This document shows positions 47,467 to 57,256 of a stretch of DNA of 64,000 nt, one piece after another (the stretch's first letter is position 1; the number at the start of each line of letters is the position of its first letter). The notes beneath the pieces are model-generated. The model had not been told where the DNA came from, ran no database searches, and saw only the letters and a program-made list of their open reading frames with translations. The stretch lies in the NCBI GenBank assembly GCA_024699855.1, contig JAMPIQ010000001.1, positions 4,712,001-4,776,000 on the forward strand. The letters run 5' to 3'. The translations under genes were made by a program, and so were the position numbers. The DNA is from Aphelenchoides besseyi. Lineage: Eukaryota > Nematoda > Chromadorea > Rhabditida > Aphelenchoididae.

Positions 47467-50400
47467 TTAAGCCCAAAATTTAGTATTCGATCTAAATTGT
47501 AGCATTTGCGTCAATCGATTGCAGTTTCCTTCGCCGGTGTCCAAGTTTTCTCGTCTTCCACCGCCCGTCGAAGTACTTGCAGCGTCGTCTTCGATCGAAC
47601 CATAAACCGCAAATCGCATGTTATTGCGAGCGCGCTTTGTGATTTGCGTCGCATGATGGAGAACAGAAGGCAGAGTGGTTGTGCCAAGAACATCTGAAAA
47701 GAAATCGTTAAACGCAATCTTCTCTTCTTATTTGCCGTTATGCAAATGGGCCAAGAAATAGGTGATGGTGGCGAGCTCTTTTACGTTGACGCGTTTTTTT
47801 TGCGGTGACTCATCGGCGATCACCGTGTAGGTCACTGGAACACTGGTACCGATAAGACCCTTCTTAAAAATACCAAAATCAAAACAATCAACAAGACAGC
47901 CCCTACTTGACTAACGAGAACAAACTCGTCGTAATTCGGTGAAACAATGTCTTTGAAAATCGTAACTCCAGGAGGCGGGTTAGTGCCCTGCGGCGTGTAG
48001 ACTCGTTTGTTGTCTTTTTGCGCAATCACAATTGTGAAGCCAATCTCAGGACAGTTCGAGTGTTTTCTTTTCAAATCCGCAAGAGACTTCTTGATTGCTT
48101 TTTTTTCATGTTTAATCAAATTGCAAAATTCGGCCTTTGGCACACCGGAGCGATAGATCACAATATGAGCCGGCCACTTCTTGCTATTGGAACGTTTATA
48201 ATAGTCTACAATGAACGGAGTGATGTCCAAATTCTGTATGTAATTGACGAATTGAAGATCCAAGCTTTCGTTCTTTTCGATCGCGTGAGCAGGAGTCTGA
48301 TAGGAACAACATGATGCCAAAGAGTTTTGCTCGTTATAGTTGTAAACGTACTAAAAGCCCAGTTATCACAACACTGAAATCGGACGCTTACTCCGATCAC
48401 TGACGGTTGTCCATTCTTAACATTTTCAATTGTTGGCGAACCCCGAGCAAAATCGATGCCCAAGAACATCCATCCACGGTTACTAACATACAAAACATAA
48501 AAGCAGTAGCAGACGTTAACCTACAAAATGTTGCTAAGCTGATGATTTTTTTGGAGAAATAGTTTCGAAGGCTGCGCGTTGAAGTTGGTTCCAGAGAGCT
48601 TTTCATTGGTCTTCATGATGAAGTTTTCCAAAGTGACCGTTTGATTGGAATTAATCGCAAAAACTGTTTTTGCGCACACATGCTGAGTAATAACGTTCGA
48701 TTGTGTTTCTATGTGTTTCAGAAAGCCGTGAATTGGATCTAATTTTTCCTTAGTGAGAACCATCAAAAAGAAAGGATCTGAATTTGTGACAAAGTCGCGG
48801 ATACTATCTTCATCACTAAAATCTCGAATTTCCGCCGTTGGAAGGATAGTTCCTCGTCTTTGCAGCTGATCGCAAATGATCTTCACAAACTTCCTAATTC
48901 AACTAGTAAATTGCGGTAGGAAAGACTTTTTGACTCACGATGCATCTTCTTTTTTGACTGCGTTTCGGTAATTTGTAAACACAAAACGTGAACAATGTCC
49001 GTTGACCAAGAACTTTCGGTTTGGTGGAAGGTTTCTCCATATGTTTGTTTCTGCAACGAAATCTTTCCAGACGATCGACGGTTCATACAGCTGTTCAGCA
49101 TTCACGCTTATTGGCTTTTGATCGATATCCAAATTGAATTTTCTGGCATAGAGATTGACTTGAGTAAGAAAGCCGGCTTTGTTGACATTTTCAACAGACG
49201 TTTTGAGTTCCGATGGGGCTTTCTGTGTTGCTTTTGTCATCGTCATTTGCTGAAAATCAGTGGTAAAACTGCTACGAAGTCGATATCAACTTACGAAATC
49301 AGCCGACATTTTTTGATGTGGATAACGTTGACCACTGAGGATTTTACAAACATTCATCGGGTAATAATTTTCCATTTTCGATCCATCAGCTCGACGAACT
49401 CTATCGATCAGCGCGGGAACTAAAACGTTTGAAAAAAAATACCATCAGAATGCTAAACGTACGTCCTCGGGTGGCATTCCTGTTGTACCGTTCTTCAAAG
49501 TAAGCCATACACGAGATTTTCTTCTTCTTGACGCTCGATCCATCTTCAGCTTGTATGCGTTGCTCAAAAAAGATTTGATCGAAATCCTTATCTGACAATC
49601 CCTACAATAAACGTCGATTGATGACGTGAAATGAAATGAAACAAGAGATGCGGGGATTCAAGAGCTACCGTCCATCTGTTATTCTCTTGTCAATAAGAAA
49701 GATTGCTTAAATCGTTGGCTCGTGACATACCTTGCACATGAAAATCCTGTTTTGTTTCAGGTGTGTCGTTATCAAAGTCAAGTTCATGATTTCTTTGACC
49801 GTTTTTTTTCGTTCATCGCGGCCGCGCAACGAGCGTACCAGATCTCGTGTACCCAAGAAGTCTTCGAGATACTTCATTAGCTCAATAGCTGGGAAGAAAG
49901 CTCCACTTTTTCCTGCTAGTTGCATCGTCAGCTGAGACTGAGTGGGGCTGTTGTAACATAGTAGCACAGACTTTGCCACTCCGTCTTTGAAATCTTTGCC
50001 TTTGTACGCTGTGATCTTCTTGCTTCCTCCCGTCGTATCTGGTACTTCACGCAAAAAATTTGAATGTTTAAAAACGTGGAATTCCTTTGTGTTCCTAAAA
50101 ACAATAAACAACAAATCAAAATTGACACGAGAACTCACAAGATCATTTCTTGACTAAGAATCAGTTCGATATAACTCAACATGGAACGCTCGTTCCTATT
50201 CGTCGCGGTTGCCAGATTGGCATCTTCGGTTTTGAGCAGAGCCTCATCGATGCTGACTGTGTTGACGTACTTGCATTCGCAGTACAACTCTTCGCAGTTC
50301 GGTATATATGCCTTTTGATCCTCGTTTAACGAAGTCTGTAAACAACAAATGTCCACTATGCATCCATCTTCAAAACTTACATCATTCAAACTGAATATCA

Positions 50401-50957
50401 TTCGATCGGCATCCTCCAAAATCAATCTTTCGATGGTCAGTAAAGTTTCCCCGAGGTCATAGACGAGTGATTTGAATGTAGGTCCAAAGACTTCTTGTTT
50501 GGTCGTAACTAACTGTTTGAACAGTGCAACCAAACAGGAACGGCGTAGTTCCGTTGAAGCGCTGAAGAAAAATAAACAGTCAATTATTCTGTTAAACTCG
50601 ACTAACTCATTGGACAATCCTTCAGCCAAATTCACCACTTTTCCGTTATGTTTCCGAGCATAAAACTTCAATTCGTATCGATGGAAAGCCGGCAACAAAT
50701 CCGTTTATTTGTGCATCAGACTTGCGAACTCACCATCGACTGGTTGTGTTTTATTTTGAGCTTGTAGAAATTTGTTTCGAGAACTACCTCCCGTTGTGAT
50801 TTGATTGTCGCTCCGACAATGGTCTTCGCTTAAACTTCATAATCATTTATGTTCACGGTAAGAAAAACTTACGCGGAAACCGAATCGCGACGTCTTGTGA
50901 TTGCATTTGTGCGGAACTTGACGTCGGAATGTTGGACGAAGATGACGATAAAGCCAT
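47467..50957 (-). CDS. worm-type Argonaute (WAGO-like), PIWI domain without slicer residues
   Basis: Small-RNA-guided protein with N, PAZ, MID and PIWI regions. From 50957: a disordered start (MALSSSSSNIPTSSS), VVLETNFYKLKIKHN, RYELKFYARK, then a PAZ/L2 part with AYFEERYNRN and NYYPMNVCKILSGQRYP, MID, and PIWI with MFLGIDFARGSP. The central PIWI motif is WPAHIVIYRSGVPKAEF, where slicers have Y-R-D-G-V. The end reads ELATITYFLAHLHN, then DVLGTTTLPSVLHHATQ and TKRARNN, where slicers have Y-Y-A-H. So Asp-2 is Ser and the His position is Thr: slicer activity is unlikely. The last intron needs a GC donor (after CATAACG), and the true tail ends SNTKFWA. One junction near 50700 has no clear AG acceptor in frame. 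Confidence 0.87.
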
Positions 50958-51896
50958 TTCAATTGATCGCTGTAGTCCTTAAAAGCACCAATGAAGATTC
51001 TCGTTTAGATTGCAACATTCGAATTGTTGCTTTTGTCCGCTGTTTCAGAGTCAAATGGAAGCGATTTATTGGGAAGAATAGCGTAGAAGAAAGTTAAGTC
51101 GTTCGGTTTTATAGCGGATAGAACGCTGGGATGCCCATGAGCTGAAGAGCTAACGGACGATCTGCAGATTCCACGGACAGTTTTCCCACTTTCATATCCT
51201 TTTTTTCTACTTTTCAGTCGAAACTAAACACTCCACTGGCACACAAAACTGCAAACAGCAAACACGATAATGACCAGAAGTCACGACCCCTTAGGGCATA
51301 ATTATAGTTTGTCCCCCGCGGACAACCAAAAACATAAAAATCGTTAGAACATCGTAAATATTCAATAATTCGGTTGGAAGTTTTCTAATAACGCCCTTGC
51401 AAAATTACTTTATTTTTGACCAAAAATTTCAGTTAAAGAACAATGTAAAAATTAATATCTAGTAAAAACAGAAAATGGGATTTTTGATTCAACCAAACTC
51501 GCTACGACTCGACATTAAAATGCTCCTGTCCGCTGTGTCCACGTCGACTAAATAAACTGATTTATCGAGAAAAAGCATAAAAGCGTTTTCTTCCGATTCG
51601 CTAGTTGAAGAGCGAGTGTTCGAGAAAATGGGAGACACGCCGATCCCGCGGACGACGCACTTGTTATACCAGTGTTGTGCTAATTGTCGGAGCAATAGTC
51701 GACGCTCGCAAGAAAAGGACACGAGTGGCGCCCGCCAGTCCTGGCAGAATTATATATCAGTCCACGCAATTTTTGAATATCAAGCTCATTTTTGCCCAAT
51801 CGCAGAATTGACCAAAAACACCAAAATAGCTAAAATCGTAGTATTGATTATGGTGATTATCGTGGTGAAGTCTGTTTATTCTTATCTCACTTCATC
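50958..51896. other. intergenic, no confident gene
   Basis: Argonaute 5' flank and AT-rich spacer. A plus-strand frame at 51616-51972 has one hydrophobic run (KIVVLIMVIIVVKSVYSYL) but overlaps a repeat and has no other support. Confidence 0.35.
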
Positions 51897-52043
51897 ATGG
51901 AGACATGGGCCCTTTTATCCGGCCAAGGTTCATTGCGAGTTATGGCCCGCTGGTCCTCCTTTGGACGTGTGAGCTGCAATAGTCGAGTGAGCAAGCGATC
52001 TGCTTGCAAACTCTTTTGGAGGTCGCGAGCTCGATTTCTTCGA
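51897..52043 (+). repeat. inverted-repeat copy 1
   Basis: About 147 bp, roughly 90% identical to the reverse complement of 53817-53962, starting near ATGGGCCCTTTTATCCGG. The two copies face each other across 1.8 kb. A frame reads through both copies, but the translation (LSGQGSLRVMARW and so on) has no known domain. Confidence 0.8.
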
Positions 52044-52755
52044 TTGTCTCTTTCAAGTGCTGCGTTCCACCAAAACGACTCCAAAAAGTGAGAAAAAGTC
52101 GATTGAATCCCTTGTAGTCACCTACTATTCACTCTTTTTCCTTTTTGCTTCGTGGATACAAGAAAAAGGCGCGTAAAGTTTGTCTGTCTGTATCCAAAGG
52201 TTGCCCGATTCGTGTGCACACTGATTTTTGAACGAGCACTATTTTTTATGATAATTTGGTGCTCGGTTCGTGCTCGCAATTGTCGAAGTCAAATGATCGA
52301 GAAAATGTGCATGTCGCTGTTTTGGTATCATCAACAGCCATTAGTTTTAAGCTGTCGATTTTGACATTCGATGCTGTAGAAAGAAGACGAGCACTTGCGC
52401 AATTCAATTGCCAACAAGAACGCGCACGACGACCAAGTACAGCGCAATAAAGATAGTCGATAAGAAATCACTTTGTCTGTTTGCAAATAATAAAAACAAA
52501 AATAAAAAAAACGTAGAAACAAAAACCGTCGAACGTTTGAAATGAATGCGAACGTTGAGATCAATCAAAAATTTGAACAGCCAACGGAAGACACTACTAA
52601 CCACCAATACGACCAACGAAAAACTCATACGACTATCAAACAGAAAAGCACTAATGCAACGAACAGCATTAGTGTCGCTTAGTTATATAAGCGATCGCGA
52701 TTTAACTGTAGGACGAATTGGGCGGAGAGAAAGCCCGCCGATTCGTTGACAATCG
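52044..52755. other. AT-rich spacer inside the inverted-repeat pair
   Basis: No supported frame. An A-rich run (ATAAAAACAAAAATAAAAAA) lies near 52485-52510. Confidence 0.35.
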
Positions 52756-53090
52756 AACGGCACACCTGGACAAAAACAATTAACAAACGCTAAGCGCAGT
52801 ACTTAAGTGAGATTAAATGGATGGAAGTGAAAGCAAAATGACCCGTAGATAAGGACCAAATCGCCAGACGTTCAACAGTGAGCGAGAAGTCACAAAGTAC
52901 TCAACACGCAACATACGAACGGCCCAACTGCACAAAACCAATCATCAAACGCTAAGTGCAGTACTTGAAGACGATCGTAAGATCAAAGGGATGGAAGTGA
53001 GAGCAAAACGACCCGTAGATAAGTACCAAATTGCCAGACGTTCAAAAGTGAGCGATAAGTCATGAAATAATCATTACGCAACATACGACA
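52756..53090. repeat. tandem repeat, two ~162-bp units plus a short third
   Basis: Unit 1 starts at 52756 and unit 2 at 52918; both carry AACGCTAAG, GCAGTACTT, GGATGGAAGTGA, GACCCGTAGATAAG, CCAGACGTTCAA and GTGAGCGA in the same order. A third copy starts at about 53089 and breaks off within 15 bp. Identity between units is about 85-90% by eye. No frame is maintained. Confidence 0.85.
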
Positions 53091-53816
53091 ACTCATCAAA
53101 CACTCCTGACCGTTTCCGCGTTCATGTGCATAAAATTGGTTTTACCCTTAACATCCCTTAACATAATCGGCAATGATGATGGTGATGGGGTGACGCTTTT
53201 GAGCGAAAACAAAGTGTTCAAACTTATAGATTAGAGTAAGGAGAGTACATATTTGACATTTGTTTTGCAAGGTACGAACTTTTACTGAGTAAATTTTTGA
53301 CTTGAAATTAACACTGAAATGGGTTTTTCTGATCAAGCAATATCAAAAGTTGAGCCGATTGACTTGAAAGAAGATAGCATTGTGCGCATCAGTGGGGCTC
53401 ATCGACATGCAATATATGACAGCATATAAAATAATTACAATGGAGTTATTAACTTTAATAGAAATTCTCTGTTTATTTTTGCTTATACTTTGGGTTCAAT
53501 TATTGTGATTCTTTTGTGGTTGTTGATATAGAATTTTACCACTATAAATAGTCCAATTAAATGGCTTCAAAATAACATATAATACAATACTGTAAGATAG
53601 TTACTGGCCGAGATATAGTCAAATTAAACGCACACAACTAAAGAAAGCGAGCGGCGAAGCCGCGAGTCTTTCTGGTTGAGAATAAGCGATGGGCGATGTT
53701 TCATCGTTCTTTTTTTATACGAATTGGAACGCGGGGGTGTCCATTAGCTCGTCGGCTAATGGACTATCCGCGGATTCTTGTGTGGATATAAAACAGCAAC
53801 TTGCATTCGACAACAG
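53091..53816. other. AT-rich stretch with hairpins
   Basis: No gene seen. It contains the candidate Helitron end at 53652-53676. A second perfect hairpin (GTCCATTAGC and its complement around TCGTCG) lies near 53737-53762. Confidence 0.4.
53652..53676 (+). repeat. candidate Helitron 3' end (hairpin then CTGG)
   Basis: GCGGC-GAA-GCCGC hairpin at 53652-53664, then 8 nt and CTGG (53673-53676) followed by T. Helitrons end with a short hairpin about 10 nt before CTRR and insert between A and T, so this fits as a 3' terminus. No matching 5' TC end was traced. Confidence 0.45.
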
Positions 53817-53962
53817 AGAGAATTGAACTCGCAACTTCCAAAAGAGTTTGCAAGCAGATTGCTTACTCACTCGACTATTGCAGCTCACACGTCCAAAGGA
53901 GAACCAGCGGGCCATAACTCGCAATGAACCTTGGCCGGATAAAAGGGCCCATTTCACCTTGA
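53817..53962 (-). repeat. inverted-repeat copy 2
   Basis: Reverse-complement partner of 51897-52043. Its outer edge lies within about 20 bp of where the Helitron helicase fragment begins, so the helicase break point and this repeat may share a rearrangement. Confidence 0.8.
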
Positions 53963-53982
53963 TAATAAGACAAGATATGCAT

Positions 53983-54927
53983 TAAATTGCCAACAAACCG
54001 ATTGTGCAACAAAACGACTACTACTCGACAGTACTTGCTTTGTCGGAGTTCAATTTGGTCAACGATCTTCAGGAACTGCAAGATCGAGTGTTTCCGTCGG
54101 CACTTTTGCAAAGCGGAAACATCTCGTCCAACTCGGCGATTGTTGTGCCGTTGAATGTGACCGTCAACTCGATCAACGAAGAGTTGCTGAAAAAATTTCC
54201 CGGACAAACGATTGTCTACGAGGCTGTCAACACGATCGAAGACGAGAATGCCATCGATCCCTTGGACGATTCGGCCGTCGACGCAATGACCGAGTATTTG
54301 GGTCAAATCGAAGAGACCGGCTTCGCTCAACAGCAATTGAAGCTGAAGATCGGCGCAAAAGTCGTGTTCATTTCGAACATCGACACCTCCTACCGACTCT
54401 GCAACGGCACTCCAGCAGTTGTCACCGATTTGCAACCGGACGTCGTGACTGTTCGCCGCATCGAGTCCGATGGTTTGACTGGCGAAGAAATCGACGTTGT
54501 TCGTCGAGTTTTCGATCGCAAAGTCAACTACGATCAACGCCAAACGGTGGCTTTTCGTCTGGTCCAATTTCCTCTGAAATTGGCATTCGCAATGACCATC
54601 AACAAAGTCCAGGGCCAAACAATCAAGCGAATCGGTTTGTATTTTAACTCGCCGGTCTTTGCGCACGGTCAGTTGTATGTGGCTTTGTCGCGTGTTCATC
54701 GCGCATCTGACATCTACATTTTCAACCCGGATAATATGCAAACCGATCCCAAAGCACAACAGCAAAGCAAGTTCATGTTGAATGTTGTCAATCCGGAAGT
54801 CACGAAATTCGTGACACAATTGGAAGCTGACGCGAACGCAGTTAACTCAAATGTCGTTACTACAACTGCTCCCGTCAATCCACCGGCCAATCCAACAGCC
54901 GATGACGAAGATTCAATGGATGTTTAA
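53983..54927 (+). pseudogene. Helitron Rep/helicase, C-terminal fragment
   Basis: An open frame of about 310 codons matching the C-terminal third of PIF1-like Helitron helicases: NSAIVVPLNVTVNSINEELL, FPGQTIVYEAVNTIEDE, LKIGAKVVFISNIDTSYRLC, then QFPLKLAFAMTINKVQGQT (helicase motif V) and HGQLYVALSRV (motif VI). The Rep endonuclease and the Walker A/B part of the helicase are missing. The frame opens right after a TAA at about 53980. The remaining frame is intact with no stops, so truncation was fairly recent or the frame is used. The tail is Asp/Pro/Asn-rich. A long open frame on the opposite strand is its shadow. Confidence 0.9.
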
Positions 54928-55187
54928 TTGTCGTTCATTCTTTGATACAAATAGGTTTCTTACGCTTTCTTCCTTCAAAAAGAAAGCACCACTTCGATGG
55001 ATTTATCACGTTGACGTATGTGAAGTGGCTTTTCAACTAAGAGTCAATCCGCTTACAATTACAAACGATTTTTGAGCCGATTAGGACTCTGCTCGAACCG
55101 TTTATTTTCATAACTTTATGTTTCGCTTCCCAACTCATCTTCAATATTTTATCGTATCAAACTGTTTCTAATACAATTCGAAAGTCC

Positions 55188-55282
55188 GTTGGCCGTCTTG
55201 CACTTTTCGGGCTGAAGGCCCCAAACGTCAGGTAGTCAACTTTATCAACTCCCCTCCAACCCACGCTACAAACCCAACGACA
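55188..55282 (-). repeat. dispersed repeat copy B with GGGC/GCCC hairpin
   Basis: Inverted relative to 13173-13257. It lies 260 bp after the Helitron helicase stop codon. Nearby, 55294-55319 holds another stem (AAGACGG ... CCGTCTT). It could be part of a Helitron 3' region, but no clean CTRR end was found. Confidence 0.65.
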
Positions 55283-55595
55283 CTAACGGCAAAAGACGGG
55301 AGCAAAGCGACCGTCTTGTACAATTAACTTTATTGTTCAACACAAAATAACACCAATAATCTCATCATTTTGACATCCGATCCCAAAACGTGTGTGGTCC
55401 AATGGAAAGTCGAGTGGTCGTGCATACCAAGCAAATTCCAACAACTGCGGTGGTTTTCTGAAACTTAAATTATTCGGCGTTTCTCAGTCCAAATACCTCA
55501 AATGCAACCGAAATGTTTTGATTTTTATCTCTTCTTTAGCACGCAACATGGAATGAAAAAACGAGCACATCATTAATAAAGCGAACGGGTAAATA

Positions 55596-55670
55596 TTGGG
55601 TTGTTACTAAAGTTTTGTCTGATTGCGCAATGCATTTTCTAAAATTGGAACGAAAGAAATTGACCGGTCG
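55596..55670 (+). repeat. mariner left terminal inverted repeat
   Basis: Matches the reverse complement of 56908-56982 over 75 bp; flanked by TA. Confidence 0.88.
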
Positions 55671-55760
55671 ATTAGAAATTAAACGAAGTGTCAAATTTGA
55701 TTTATTGGATCTGCTGTTTCTCGACATCGCTACTCCTGTTTCCTTGACTAATTTCGTTAA

Positions 55761-56652
55761 ATGGGCCTCACTTGTGAACAAGTGCGACTTCTGCTTCTCA
55801 ACGAATATCGTCTCCATCACTCGCCCGCTAAAGCCGCCACCATCATCAACTTGGCACATGGAGCGCGAAACGACCACCGAGAGGACGGCATGTCGATGGT
55901 TCAAAAAGTTCGACGATGGACTCGAGGATTTGGCCGATCAACCACGAACAGGACGTCCGCCAACGGTTCATCAACCGACGATTCTCAACGCTGTGTCCAA
56001 TCGATCTGCGCAATCAACTCGCGAATTGGCCAATGGTGTTGCCATGTAACCGTTTGGAGAACATTAAGACGAGCGGGCAAGCAATTCTTTATGTCTACAA
56101 TCACTAATGGTTATTCTCGTTTAGGTCTCCGGCATCGACGAGGACAGTGGGTACCCCACGAGTTGACGGACCTGCAGAAGCAACGGCGAGTCCGGGCTGC
56201 CGAAAATCTCCTCCAGCAGCAACGTGCCAACCCGTTCGTCCACCGGCTCCTAACCTGCGACGAAACATGGGTCCAACTTGACAATCCATATCGCCGTGGG
56301 CAATGGTTGCGTCCCAATCAGCGACCGGGTGGTACACCCCGGCCGAATCTTTTCCAAACAAAAAGTTATGTTTTCTGTTTGGTGGAATCGGTTAGGTGTT
56401 GTGCACTGGGAGTTGTTGGACCGCGGGCAGACGATCACTTCGGAACTGTACTGTGCCCAAATGGATCGAGTCGCCGCCGCCCTTCGTCATCGCCACGACG
56501 TTCTACTGCTCCAGGACAACGCGCGACCGCACACCGCCCGAAGAACTCAACAGCACCTGAGGACTTTGGGTTGGACGGCCATCGAGCACCCGCCGTACTC
56601 TCCGGACCTTTCGTCAACGGACTACCATCTCTTCCGTTCGCTAAAGACGTGA
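55761..56652 (+). pseudogene. mariner transposase, frameshifted
   Basis: DD(34)D transposase pieced from several frames. The N-terminal helix-turn-helix (GLTCEQVRLLLLNEYRLHHS) and the second helix block (WFKKFDDGLEDLADQPRTGRP) lie in different frames. First catalytic Asp is in LLTCDETWVQ, the second in VLLLQDNARPHTA, the third in HPPYSPDLSSTDYHLF. Frame changes occur near 55900, between about 56045 and 56060, and near 56360 (FQTK/KVMFSVWW), so no full protein can be made. The catalytic Asp residues are all still encoded. Confidence 0.88.
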
Positions 56653-56907
56653 ATACGACGACGCCGATTCAACGACGTCGATCATCTCCGCCGGTCGCTC
56701 AACTCGTTCTTCGCCTCCCGTCATCGATCCTTCTACACGCGCGGAATCACCCAATTGCCCGGACGGTGGCGCGGAACTATCAACTCAAATGGCGAGTATC
56801 TTTGATGATTTGTGTTAATTTTAATGAATGAATTCTAATCTACAACGAAAATCATACTTAGGACAGTAGGCAGCTGAACAACCGAACTTCGTTCACACAC
56901 TTCCAAC

Positions 56908-56982
56908 CGACCGGTCAATTTCTTTCGTTCCAATTTTAGAAAATGCATTGCGCAATCAGACAAAACTTTAGTAACAACCCAA
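56908..56982 (-). repeat. mariner right terminal inverted repeat
   Basis: Partner of 55596-55670; ends at CCCAA before TA. Confidence 0.88.
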
Positions 56983-57256
56983 TATATCCGTTTATGTTAA
57001 TCAAAATCCCACATTTTTCTTGGAACTCGACCTTTTCGAGAATCTTACACTTGCTCGTGCCAATAGACTTTCCGACTCAATTTGCATTTGTGATAGGGAA
57101 ACTGAACGTTGTTGTCAAGGCAGTGGAACGGGCACTACTAAAACCTTCAGTAATATTCAATTTCACACATGAGATTGAGGGGGCTAAGAACGATAGTATC
57201 GGCCTCCGTGCTTCGCTTGAATCGTTTATTTCAGAACAGGACTTCCGTCGAACACC

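Larger units (their letters stand above)
55596..56982 (+). mobile_element. mariner-family transposon with intact 75-bp ends
   Basis: Bounded by TA on both sides (55594-55595 and 56983-56984), which is the mariner target duplication. Terminal inverted repeats 55596-55670 and 56908-56982 begin TTGGGTTGTTACTAAAG and match over 75 bp. Length is 1,387 bp, normal for mariners. The transposase inside is broken (see separate entry). The 75-bp ends are longer than the roughly 30 bp usual for the family. Confidence 0.9.

Noticed and set aside
51616..51972. 118-codon frame with a hydrophobic run
   Set aside because: It runs into the inverted repeat, and the second repeat copy shows the shared part belongs to the repeat; no other gene support.
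53875..54819. 314-codon open frame on the minus strand over the Helitron helicase
   Set aside because: The plus strand carries clear helicase motifs V and VI; the opposite frame has no domain and is a shadow of the same codons.
55761..56831. Single 356-codon plus-strand frame in the mariner
   Set aside because: Transposase motifs hop between frames; after about 56360 this frame is no longer the transposase, so it is not one protein.
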